The translations under genes and the position numbers were made by a program. A stretch of DNA of 64,000 bases from Antennarius striatus (taxonomy: Eukaryota > Chordata > Actinopteri > Lophiiformes > Antennariidae), in NCBI RefSeq assembly GCF_040054535.1, contig NC_090798.1, positions 2,422,501-2,486,500 on the forward strand, read 5' to 3'. Within the stretch, counting starts at the first letter, position 1; each line of letters starts with the position of its first letter. The notes below the pieces were generated by a model. The model made no database searches and was not told the DNA's origin. It worked only from the letters and a program-made list of their open reading frames with translations. Below are positions 12,441 through 23,500 of this stretch, piece after piece.

Positions 12441-15400
12441 ACTCCAGACGGGAGTCTATGATTCCGCAGCGGGGGAATCGCTGCCAGGAGAAATAAGCTT
12501 TCAAAAACACACACATCCCTGACAATACCGCAACAAAGACCTCCTCACACCACAGCAGTGTCGTAACCCAGAACAGCCACACGAGGAAGAGGAGGAGGAA
12601 GACAGATTCACTAACTATCTCCTCTAAAATAACAACCACCCGCCAGTCAAATCAAGCTCCTTTCTCGTCCCCGAATCAAGACTGGCTTTCAGACAGCTCC
12701 TTTCACAGGAAATGTTTGTTTCTCAGACTTGCATAAGAGAAAAGTTTGTTTTGTGTTAACATCAGAGGGGATTCATTTCATTACTAACTGCTGTTTGACT
12801 TACAGGATGTTTCTGCAACAGTCCCTCGGTCTGTTGGAGTGAACTTCCTGCTAAAGGCATTTTTATTTTGTCTTGCGTGTGGCTAAGTTATGATTTCTAT
12901 TATTAACTCCAATCAAATCCATTCCTTTATATTTCTGCGGCCAACAGATTAATAGATCATTAAAGGCAATAATAAGGCCATCATCATCATCATCATCATA
13001 TTGCCATCTGCAACCTCAAAGCTGGAAGGCTATTATCAGAAACAGTAAATCATCCTCATGGACAGTGAGGATGGTGAGGAGGAAGAGGAGGAGGTGTTAG
13101 CATCCCATCGCCCTTCAATCGAGCTGAGCTGCAATGGAAACTCCAGACCTCTCAGCCAATCAGCTGCTCCGGAGAAGCAAGTGGCGCCAAGGCCAGTGGC
13201 AGCCTCAGAGCTTCTTAATGAACACTTCCACCCCATCGACGTGCGTGTGCACATGTGCGATGGCACGTTGTTGGCACTCTCTCAGTTTCTTTTCGTTTGT
13301 GTGTTCAGCAGCCGGGGTAGGAAGGCAGGGTAGATAGTGCAACGCTGACACTCGAGGAACCAGTGCCACCCCATTATTATGTTGCAGCGCAATTACATCC
13401 GACAAGTCTAACAAATGCATGATGTATAATTCAGAACATCCTGCATTTCTGCTATGAGTGCCTTTGAACCAACAGTATTAATTACCAGGCCAGTAGTTAA
13501 GCATTTATTTTGGATACAATGACCACTGTTTTCACCTTCTTTTTATTTTTTTTTGCTCTGAATATTTTGGTCTCTTTTTGATGAGGCTCAAGAATAGAAC
13601 TTAAGACTTAAAATACTGTAAGAAAAACACATGAACACCACTAAAATTAAACAATTTAAGGATTGAGGAGTCCATAATTTTTCTTGGAATGGGCAAATGT
13701 TTTCTCAGCATTTGATTTCATGGAGGATGGCAAAGCAAATTCGGGCTAAGCATCTTGCCCAAGGTCAAATAAGAATGCAAACTGCACGGGATGAGAACCA
13801 AATGTCTGTCCCTGCAGGCAAAAACTCTTCCACCAACAACAGTTCTGTATCACTGAAATGAACTTCCAATCCCCTGGTTGAGTCCTGCAATTGTAAATCT
13901 GGTAGGTTAAGGTTATTCATTCACTTTGGATGAAAATCTAATAAAGACATTCTAAAAAAGGTTAGTTGTCTCAATCTGCCTTTACGCTAAACTAAGCCAA
14001 GTTAGTCACCTCCTGCCACTGACTCAGTGTTAAACCCCTAAAAACTGACAAACTTATAAACACTCAAAGGGGTTATGAGCCAAAAACTGTAGCTCACCAT
14101 CCAGGATCCATCTACGGACCAGAGGCATGGGACTTTCCACTGAGCTCTTAAAGAAGACCTTTAATAATGCAAGAGGTGGGGGCTCTACAACGGGGCCCAT
14201 TCCTGGAATACCAAGATGTAGAGTAGCTTCACAAGCGAGCTTTCACTAAACTCCGCTGGATGCTGGAATCCAAACCATTTACGATATGAACAGCGGCCGA
14301 CGCCATCAACATTCCACCTGACAGTAGCACCGGAAATCTGCTCATCTTTATTCAACACAGCTTCCATGTGGGTTTCAGAGCCTGACAGAACGGATAATGT
14401 GCTCTTCAGTGGGATTATTTGGCTGCCAGAAAATGAAGGTTTTATCCTCTCGAGGTGGGAAAGAACAACCATTGAACCACGCGAAGGGAGACGGCCAGAG
14501 ATGGTTTAGAGAAAGTGAAATAATTTATTGCCCTTTTGTAAACAGCATAATAAAAGATCAGTAAAGCAGAATATTGACATGACCTGTGCTTTAAAATAAT
14601 CTGATATATTGACTGCTCGTACTTGATGACAGATACTATGAACCCACAGATATTTGACCATAGCAACTCAATCTCTTCTATTTTTAGTCAATCCTCACTG
14701 AATACGACCAAAACTGCAGGAACAAACAGCCAAAAGTGGATATTTATTCATGTTTACCCAGGTTTTACCACAAGCTGGGATTCTAGCTGAGCGTATGTTT
14801 TTACCTGCTGGAGCAAATTCAGTCCACTACACTACATAAATATCACATCATGTGGCATTTTTTGGGTAGACAGAAAGATGATACAACAAGTACCTCAGCA
14901 AGAGGGAGGAAGTTCACAGTCCTTCTTGTAGCAACAAAGATTAAGCAACAAGAAGGAAAAAAGCTGACTGAAACACATCATCACGACTGAATTTCAACAC
15001 ACAGCAGACACAGGTTCTTATCTGTGGAAGACTGCCATGGATTAGCTGTCACAGCCGTTTTTTGAAGATCCTCCTACTGCCTGTGTCTGTGAGAAATTAT
15101 TTTTAAATGTAGATGACAGAGCTACCACTTCTTCTCTCATCTCCCAGTCTCATCCTCTCTCCATGCATTTTTTTTCTGTCTCTGTTCGCCAGTCGGTCTC
15201 TGCTGCTGCGACTGCAGTGAAATCGAAGTTATCTGACGGACGGTGTTGGCTGCTGAAAATGGTTTGAAAAATAAATAATCTTTTCTTCATTTTTTTTTAA
15301 ATCACATTTTGACGCACCAGATAATTTAAATCGGCTGCAGACATCTGGGTAAAAACACAGCGAAGGTGATAATGTGCATCTCAAAGAAAAGGTCAGGAGG

Positions 15401-15948
15401 AAATACGCTATAAAATATGGGCCAATGGTGGATTTTTTATTCATGCAAGCTGTTCCAAAACAGAGAAGAAGGACCACATCATTTATTCACATGCTCTACA
15501 AACTCTAACTGCAAAAAAATGTTAAAAAGCAAAACATACCCTTGAGGCTTATTTGCTTCCAAACCCAGTAAACCCTCAAAGTATTTTTGAAAGCAGTATT
15601 AAGACGTGAGCTTGGGAACATTATGATGCTTTCACCAGCATGCTTTATTTCCACTAATTGCTTTCAGTAACCTAAACATCTGAGATCGTTTGAAACGCTG
15701 TGGTTCGACCTTCTGACTAGAAGAAACAAAACCAATCACTGGAGAATTTTACTTTTCATGTCACTGCAAAGTTGCAAATTTAAGACGGTAGAAAAATGTG
15801 GTCTGAATAGAAATGTGCATGTAATAATAATATAAATAAATAAAATCTGCATATAAAAAGGGACATTTCCAATACAGCGGTTTTCAGTTCCATCATATAC
15901 TGTCACACTGTAAGCTTAGTCCATTTTGTCATGCACAGTCACAGTGGA

Positions 15949-15961
15949 TTACCTTTGACCT
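15949..15961 (-). promoter_or_regulatory. Near-consensus DR1 element
   Basis: The plus strand reads TTACCTTTGACCT, one mismatch from TGACCTTTGACCT. It is the second DR1-like element in pacs1 intron 1, about 1 kb downstream of exon 1 in the direction of transcription. Confidence 0.25.
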
Positions 15962-16799
15962 TGAATAAAACTAATGGTCGCAACTACGGCAATGTGAGGT
16001 AACACACCTGACTTATGTAGACATCACACGCAGTGTGTGCCTTTTCTTTTCACCAACACCTTGCATGCGCATTTTTTAATCGGCACAATGTCATCCAGTC
16101 AGTGGAATCCAGCTTGCAGCCTTTCAATCAAACAAAGACCTCTGTGTCTTTGTTTAGAACTAAGCTCAGGTGGATAAGGTGTCTGGGCTATTGTGCCCTT
16201 GCTGCATTATCTAAATGAACGCATGCAACTTTCAGTATCGCAGCTTGTCTTGGTCCAATACAACAAGTAAAACCAAATATTTGAGCATTCATTTGTGCCT
16301 GCCGAGTCACATAAAACTGAACTCTTTGCTTTCATAAACCATCGCCTGCTGTTACAGCTGCACCATCCGTAGAAGCCAAATCATTTTTCTGTAGTTGCAG
16401 GGACCAATGTGTCTGCAATGATCATGTGGGCTGAGAATATGTGAAAGGCAGCAGATGCACAACATAAACCATCTTTATTAGGACAAACAATGACCGTGTT
16501 GCAAGTTAGTGATATTTATAGATTTAGAGTTGTAAAAGCTATTGGGTAATTATCTAGGTAACACTGGGTTGTAAAACTGGAGATTATGTCCAAAAGGGAG
16601 GTGTAGAAAGGGTCAGAAGAGGCAAGTAGAGCAAAGAAAATGGTGATCATTTTGGAGTGACCTGTTATTATGACATATGCGTGCATCCTTTTTCACATGA
16701 GCTGCTTTTCAAAAGGATATGCGTCTATTTAACCCCCCATGTAAACACACATGGGGGGGGGGTTTGACATCCACACATCCCTTTATGGAGTTGACATAC

Positions 16800-16954
16800 C
16801 TCGGCACACAGCTGGGCGAGGAGCGGTCCACCTCCCAGGTAGCGTACAGGTTCATGTGGACCGGCCGGTTCGAGGTGATGCTAACCGGCTTGGAGGGCTG
16901 CAAGTGCGGGGAAGGGACGCCCCCAGTCCGCGGGAGCCCTCCTCGCTCCGACAT
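16800..16954 (-). CDS. pacs1: pacs1 exon 1: phosphofurin acidic cluster sorting protein 1, N-terminus
   Basis: PACS1 is a cytosolic adaptor that binds acidic-cluster motifs in membrane cargo such as furin. It links them to AP-1 for retrieval from endosomes to the trans-Golgi network. Translation from ATG at 16954-16952 gives 51 residues plus two bases of codon 52. The end, MNLYATWEVDRSSPSCVPR, matches the conserved block that opens the furin-binding region in vertebrate PACS1. A donor (GAG|GTATGT) follows at 16799 and splits the Arg codon in phase 2, which fits the known PACS1 exon 1 boundary. The leader before MNLYATWEVD is only about 33 residues, whereas mammalian PACS1 has a longer Ser/Pro/Gln-rich leader. 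PACS2 is the alternative, but sf3b2 as neighbour supports PACS1. The rest of the gene lies off the left edge. Confidence 0.87.
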
Positions 16955-17345
16955 CCTGGAGGCTGAAAACTGGCTTTCAGGGGCAGCTGGTGGGACGGAT
17001 ACCCGTAGTCGCCTGGCTTCGCCGTGTTAGAGTTGCCCTTTTATGGGGGGTATCTCCTCTCTTCACCTCTTCAAAGGGTCCTGGCGGTTAAACCTGAAAT
17101 GCTCGCGCGCCTAACGCAAACGGAGTCGGGTCTGGTAGCGCTTCACATCGCATTCGTCCTTGTTGTTTACCCGGGTAAATCGGCGCTTTCCGCAGGTTCG
17201 CCGCTCTCCAACCCTCCGCGCTTCAACTTCACGTCGGCTCGCTGTGTTTTGGTCGCTGCTAATCGGGGCAGGAAGCGGAAATTTCACCCACAACGAGGAG
17301 AACGCGACGAGCTACGCCTTTTCAACAGAGGACGTAAGGCACGAG
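16955..17345 (-). promoter_or_regulatory. pacs1: pacs1 5' UTR and promoter region, CpG-rich
   Basis: Sequence upstream of the pacs1 start codon on the minus strand is clearly GC- and CpG-rich compared with its flanks (for example CTCGCGCGCCTAACGC near 17101 and many CG steps to 17345). This is typical of a TATA-less CpG-island promoter. The transcription start cannot be placed exactly. The plus-strand ORFs crossing this block have no family resemblance and reflect base composition. Confidence 0.55.
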
Positions 17346-17475
17346 GGAGAGAGAGAGAGAGCGCGAGGGAGAGAGAGAGAGAGCGCGAGGGAGAGAGAGC
17401 GCGAGCGAGAGAGAGAGAGAGCGCGCGCGAGAGAGAGAGCGCGAGACACACACACACACACACGGGGGGGGGGGG
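17346..17475. repeat. Composite GA/GC, CA and poly-G tract
   Basis: GA runs alternate with GCGC blocks from 17346 to about 17445. A CA run follows to 17463, then twelve G residues (17464-17475). It lies just upstream of the pacs1 5' region. The Arg/Glu-rich plus-strand ORFs here are translations of the repeat. Confidence 0.95.
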
Positions 17476-17875
17476 CTACCCGCTGGTTGTGTTGTGCTCG
17501 TTCTCTTATTTTATTTGGCTAAATGTGCCGTTTATCATCGTTTTTTTTTACTAAAATAAACGGTTTTACTAGTTCAATCAACAGCTATAACACGTCTTTT
17601 CAAAAAAAAAAAAAATATATATAACACAAAACTTTTTCCACATCAATTTAAAACAATCTCAGTGCCAATATTGACCCGTCATTGTTTCGCAGCACCTTAG
17701 AATTGATCTTAATATGACAGTACTTACATTTGTATTGCACAGTATTAGAGCAAACTCTCCCATACAGTAAAAGAACTCGTATCCCGATGATTTAATGGAG
17801 ATTAATGTGATTACATTTGTAAATAGTTTTACTTTCAGGTTAGCCTCAGGTGTCGCTGAAATGATCTGTCCTTCA

Positions 17876-17887
17876 CGCGCATGCGCA
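17876..17887. promoter_or_regulatory. NRF1-type site
   Basis: CGCGCATGCGCA matches the palindromic NRF1 consensus YGCGCAYGCGCR. It lies about 0.9 kb upstream of the pacs1 start codon. NRF1 sites are common in CpG-island promoters. Use by pacs1 is inference. Confidence 0.4.
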
Positions 17888-18691
17888 GGCGCACACCTGC
17901 CTTTAGATATCCAAAGGTGAAAAACCGGTTACCTGCTTTAAATTCAGACTAACTTCGTTAAACCTGCACCTGCAAGAAGACTAAACTAAAACTAAAAAAA
18001 AGCTTTAACCTGTCATTTGCATGATAAAAATGCTTGTCTTTTTTTAATTTTATTTATTATTTATACTTTTGTTTACCTCGTAATCATCCGCCGGAAGGAA
18101 CACATTATCCATTTAATTGTGAAATGCATCCCACGCTGCAGCTCCACGCGTGGAGACAAATGGATGACACCCTCAGGTGACAAATGCATGACAGTTTCTG
18201 TCTCACAATACGAATCAAAAGGGAACCTACACATTTCGCAAGAGTTGCAGGCAGATTTTCCACATCTGTGGTCTTCGAAACAACAAATATGATGCATTTA
18301 AATAAAGACGGATTATTTTACAAGAAAAAAAAAACCATGTGTAAAACATTTTGTGGAGCACAGTCTGATAAATCATCTTGGACATAAATCACTTGAATGC
18401 ATCAAAAAAAAATTGGTTAGTGCTTCCTCCTATGATGATCAGATGATCACAAATTAAACCCGCTCAGAGTCGTCACGTGGTTCTCCCCGTTCTGTCAATG
18501 ATCAGACGTGTGATTGACACTCACTGGAAACACGCTGCTCTTTTTAACGCGTCTCTTCCGCCGCTGATAAAGGGATTAGAATCAAGCGGATTATAACGTG
18601 GTCACGGGATAATCCCGGGTTGCTTTTTACACAGAGATTTAAATCTGCCAGGTCATCAAGTGATACTGTGAGCTCTAATGCTAATGTCAAA

Positions 18692-18727
18692 TAGCCTATA
18701 AGAGTTTATATCACCTCTTATAGGCTA
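18692..18727. repeat. Perfect 13-bp inverted repeat
   Basis: TAGCCTATAAGAG (18692-18704) is repeated as its exact complement CTCTTATAGGCTA (18715-18727) across a 10-base loop. Pairing does not extend beyond the arms. Nothing around it looks like a transposon end or a known RNA gene. Confidence 0.9.
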
Positions 18728-19557
18728 ATATATGCTGTTTTCAACATTTTACTGTTTATTGATATTGTGCCTACTTCCAGCTAAATTATGATGGTTTGCA
18801 GATGATTTCCTTTTCTCCTTGTATTTACAATACTAAATAAAGACAGTAATTATATAAGTGAAGGCTACAATTTGCTCTATTGAATGCCAGATATACGAAT
18901 AGAGCCCGGGATATTCAGTTAACCCTTTAAAGCCATTCAGGATATTGGTAATTCTACATCATAAGTTTTACATTTTTCCCGAAAAACTTCATACAGTATA
19001 CTGAATACAATCACACATTTTCCATTGCGAAACAATTCTGGATTTAGCCATAATTATACAAGTTAAAGCTCACAAACAAAGATTTTTGGACTAATTTGTC
19101 AGACGGCTCCATTAGACCTTATATTGCAAAAATTGTATTATTCTGGCGATTATTTCATAGTTCGGGGTTCAGCGGGTTAATAATCGTCAAAAACAAATGG
19201 ATTTAAAAGCAGAATTAACTTTTTTGCGTCAAAAAACAAAACGTTTGATTAACATAAATATTTCATTTTTCTGTCTATTGAATCATAAATCACCACAGCT
19301 CTCATAAAGTAAACAATTTATTTCGCCTACATACAGAATGTTTTAATGATGACAAACTTTTATCTGTGTTGGTTTTTTTAATTTTTCTTACAAGCCATTA
19401 AGTAAAGAACAAATAAATTTTACTTGATAATTATTGAAGACATGATTGTGACACGCATGATGGATATATGGATCACTGAATGGATGATTCGGATTTATCT
19501 TTCATACTGACTCAATGAAGGAGTTCTGGAAAAGAATACTTCTTCAGTGCCAGAAAA

Positions 19558-19565
19558 TGACGTCA
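19558..19565. promoter_or_regulatory. Full CRE palindrome
   Basis: TGACGTCA within AATGACGTCATTT. An exact CREB/ATF site in the sf3b2-pacs1 intergenic interval, with no core promoter recognised beside it. Confidence 0.25.
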
Positions 19566-20240
19566 TTTCCTCCTGAACTGGCACGTTGCTCACTCTTAAA
19601 GGTGACACAACAAAGTTTTGGAGACTGTCGTGCGCGTGTAATCACGTGCTCCACTCTTTTCATCAACGTGCGACCGCAGCGACGTAAGTAGGTCACTGTT
19701 CCAGACGGTCAGGTGACCTTCGTGTTCAGAGGACGCGCTCTCCCCCTAGCGGCCGGGATGAGAACTGCTGATTGCTGCATCGCATAATAACTTCTATCCG
19801 TTGAAGTCACTTCAGAGGAATGAGATTACAGTAAATCTAATAGTTTACTGTGTAAATTTACATGTATGTTTATGTTCATGGGGGAAAGGGAAGGGTTAGT
19901 AGACTGAGCAGTAATAATGCAAAGAATAACGAGGCAAAAGTGAGCAAAAGTTAATTTGCACAAGTTCAAATGAGGATAAAATTGTAAATGTAAACCAGAT
20001 GTCGTAGGCAACCCCTAAGGGTTTCTGTAGTTTATGGATGTTACCTAAATTGTGTTTAGTTGTGGAGATTCTGATATACTTAAGTATATAACTAAAACTC
20101 ACAAACAAAATACACACAACACACCTCAGTTCATGTGGCTATGGTTGTGTGACAGTTGGCGTGACTCCTAGTGAGCGCTCCTTCTCCACCCTTCACGCTA
20201 CAGACTGACAGAACACACAGAAAGGAACCTTGCGAGGGGG

Positions 20241-20564
20241 GGGGGGCAGCATGGTGAACTCTTGTTATCACTTCATTTATTTACAAAAACAGAAAAAAGA
20301 ACAGGGTGACATTGAGAAAAAAAACAACAAACTGCAGCGTCAAAACAGAGGAAATATACGTCATCGCTCTGGAGTGACACAGATGTACATGAGATACGTC
20401 ACAAAATCAATCTATTTATTGTTTTTTTTTTTAAAAAAGGAACAGAAACTTGTGTGAACTGCTACGGGTCGATCGGACGACTGGGATCGCAGATCGTGTC
20501 CCTTCAGGTAAAAAAGCTTTTCCTCTCATTTTCTCGCAGCTCTTCTTCTTGGACTCTTTCTACT
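20241..20564 (-). other. sf3b2: sf3b2 3' UTR
   Basis: Sequence after the sf3b2 stop codon in the direction of transcription. Minus-strand AATAAA signals are present as TTTATT at 20415-20420 and 20276-20281. The 3' end is therefore likely about 150 to 320 bases past the stop. Confidence 0.55.
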
Positions 20565-23500
20565 CTAAAACTTGAACTCTTTGTATTTCTTGGCACCGCC
20601 TCGCGTGTCCTGTGGCTGGGCCTTCCTCTTCTTTTGCTGAGGAGGTGGAGAAGAAAGGTGATTAATAATCGAATCACCGGTATAAACAGTCTCCCCGAAC
20701 GGATCGATCAATTCATTTGCGTTATGTTTTAATCCTGTACCTTCTGTTTGGCAGCGTGTTCAGCCACCATGTCGCTGAAGTCCTCCTTCTCCACCTGGGC
20801 CTGCTGCTCCCTGACGTGCTCCTCGTATTTCTGCGTCATGGCCATGGGGTCCAGCTCCAGCTCCTCCGGGGCCAGGGCCACCTCCACGCCCTGCGACTCC
20901 TGCCCGCTGCCCGTCTTGCGACTCACAATGGCCTGAAGAGAGGAAGACGGAGGTTAAAACACGTCGACGGACTGTAAATCATCGTGCAAATCAATCGACC
21001 TGACATGGGATCACGGCAAACAGAGGGGGGGTGAAGTGGGATTGGACCCCCACACACAGCTCACTTACCCCTGACATGTCGTAGATGTGCGTCGAGGCCA
21101 TCATGGCTGCTCCAACCGGCCCGGTTCGTCTCTCTGGGAGGACGGTGAAAAGCTGAGGCGTCTCGTTTCTGTGAGAAGGACGGACCGAGAAAATGTTAGA
21201 GCTTCGGTTAGTTCTCAGTTGTCACGGATCAGCTGAGAAATATTCACAATACTATCATAATAAAGAAAAAAAATAAATCATTCATCAAAGTTTACACGGC
21301 GGCGTCTGGCTGTTTTGTGGATTCAAAGCTCTTTCAGTGAATCCATTAACTGGAAATGAAATGTCAGACGCGTCCTCTGCTTCCAGCGTGTCTCCAACCC
21401 GAACAGCAGGAGCGCCTTTTGTGGGAGTAAATGAGAAATTAAAGCGGCGACAGAACGACTCACCCGTCCATGGCCTCTTCGATTTTCTTCTTCCTCAGCT
21501 CGATCAGCTCCGGGGTCTCCATGCCGGCGGGTACTGATGAGAAGCCGCCGGGGGTGATCAGACCACTGAAACAAACCACACGCAAGGAATGATGAGTTTA
21601 ACCACGCATAGCCCTGTCCTTGAATGCATCTTGTGTGCTTGAATGACCAGGAAGTAAACGGTGTCACTCAGTCATGCAAATACAATATAGAGTACAGAAA
21701 ATAAGTAGATTGTCGGATAAATACTTGAGATGCCTTCAGGTGAAATTTATACAAACCTGTCAGCCGGAGTGAAGAATCCGGTTTCGTCCGGCTTCTCTTC
21801 GTCGCTCTCCTCCTCCTCTTCTTCCTCTGAGGACTCCTCGTCCGAAGGCTCCAGTTCTCCCCAGGGTGTGTGATCCACCTCCTCCTCCTCCGCTTTGGCC
21901 TGATCACAAACACACACGTTTGTTCGACTTCAAAACCTATATTAAAAAGGACTAATTAAATTACGATGTACCGTAACAGAATTGATCAGGATCAGTCCAG
22001 AAACTACGCAAAATAACTGTACTTTTTCATCAATCTTACATTGGCAGTGTTTGTTTGTGTCTGTGTGAGACGCTGCGCACCTGGAAGTCTGACGAGTTGG
22101 TTCCAAACACGTCGCCGTATAAAGGTTTGCCCATTTCGTCGACTGGCGGCTTCCCCCAGCCCCCGGCGTGATAACCGAACGTACAGTTCTAGCAGGCAGA
22201 GGGAAAACATTTGCATTAAACACCACGACAAACTGGTTAAGTACAGCTGAATATCTCCATGGGGGAGTCGTCTTACGTCTGGGATGGGGGAGTTGAGTCC
22301 GGGGATCTTCAGATTGGGGTAGGATGGAGGGGGGCCGTACCTCTGCATGGCGATCAGCCAAGGCGGGGGCACCTTGTGTGCGTTCTGGAATAAAGAGACA
22401 AACGTGAGTTGAGAGAGACGCGGCCGTCTCTGCTGTGATCGCTCCGACGTCGCTGATCTCACCGGTCCGACGGGCATCCCCAGAGCGATGCGCAGCTCGT
22501 CGGATAGATCGCCCGGCTTCTTCTCCTTCAGTCGAGTCTCAAACTCTTTTCCCTGAAGAGATTCAAAGACAAAGAGTCAGTTTGAACAGATTCTTTGCAA
22601 TGTGTGCACAGGAACAGTAAAAGATCTGATGAAATTCTCTGGTACCTCATAGTAAAGGTCTCCGTGGATGGTGAGTTTGGGTTTGATCTGCCATTTGAAG
22701 AAGGCGTCGTGGAGCTTCTGGTAGTCGATGTCGATCTTTCCCATCTTAGGACGAACCTTCTCTCTCATTTTGGTCTTCATGGTCTTGGCGTCTTCCTGCG
22801 GAAAGAAAAAAGAAAATGAAGCTCCACCTGACTTTTCTTCCTCACCTCTCCTCAGCGAAACAAAACCGCGGCTGTTTGCCGTCCCAACCTTTTCCTGCAG
22901 AGCCTCCCTCATCTCCTGGATCCCCGTTTTCTTGATGAAGTCGGGCAGCTCGAACGGAGGCTTCTCTATGCCTCTCTTGCCCTGCAGGTACTTTCTTTTG
23001 AAGCACCAGTGACGAGGCACCGGCACCGTGTTCCTGGTGGCCTTCAGGTGCACCAGCAGCTTGGGTTCCTGGGCCGTCACGTCGTGCATCTCCACCACAT
23101 CAGGACGAGTCACCAGCTGGAGCGAAGGGAAAGAGACAAGAGTGAAATGACAAATAAACCCCACTTGGTCTTCTTATAACAGTTTTTGTTATTTAATTTA
23201 TTTACCTGCTTAAGTTCAGCCACAGTCAACCTGTTCATTCTCCTCAGCTTCTTCTTTGACAGTTTCGGTGCATCTGCTCTGACATCCTGCGCATCAAAAC
23301 CAATCATCTGTTTTAACATATACCAACTAGATTTCATTCTCTGAATAGTTTGAAGAATTCGAACCTCGTCGCTATCGTCGCTGTCTTTCTTCTCTTCCTC
23401 AAATCCCTTCTTCCGCAGCACAGCTGTCTCCAGCTTCTCCGCTTTCTCGGGCTCCTTCTCCTTCTCTTTCTTCACATCATCGGTCAGCTAGAAAAGGAGA

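Larger units (their letters stand above)
1..16799 (-). other. pacs1: pacs1 intron 1 (partial)
   Basis: Everything left of the pacs1 exon 1 donor is read as the first intron of pacs1, transcribed right to left. The second PACS1 exon should encode the start of the furin-binding region (LFSLTLKKL-type sequence). I looked for it on the minus strand and did not find it, so it lies beyond the left edge. The first PACS1 intron is also very long in mammals. The stretch is ordinary teleost intronic DNA: AT-rich, with CA/TG and AAT microsatellites and short chance ORFs. Candidate regulatory motifs are entered separately (DR1-like elements at 6351 and 15949, a homeodomain-site cluster near 11.1-11.4 kb). 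Whether another transcript also lies here cannot be decided from sequence alone. Confidence 0.75.
17476..20240. other. Intergenic DNA between sf3b2 and pacs1
   Basis: No gene is visible. The stretch is mostly AT-rich. It holds a palindromic NRF1-type site (17876), a 13-bp perfect inverted repeat (18692-18727) and a more GC-rich patch around 19.56-19.76 kb with a full CRE (TGACGTCA at 19558). Because pacs1 and sf3b2 both run right to left, this interval is downstream of sf3b2 and upstream of pacs1 and may hold distal pacs1 control elements. Confidence 0.6.

Noticed and set aside
17024-17554. 176-residue plus-strand ORF with Arg/Glu repeats, and a 120-residue ORF in another frame
   Set aside because: Both read through the GA/GC/CA tract and CpG-rich pacs1 5' region. 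Composition explains them.
19741-19760. CCCCCTAGCGGCC as a minus-strand CTCF site
   Set aside because: Three mismatches from the consensus in the best alignment.
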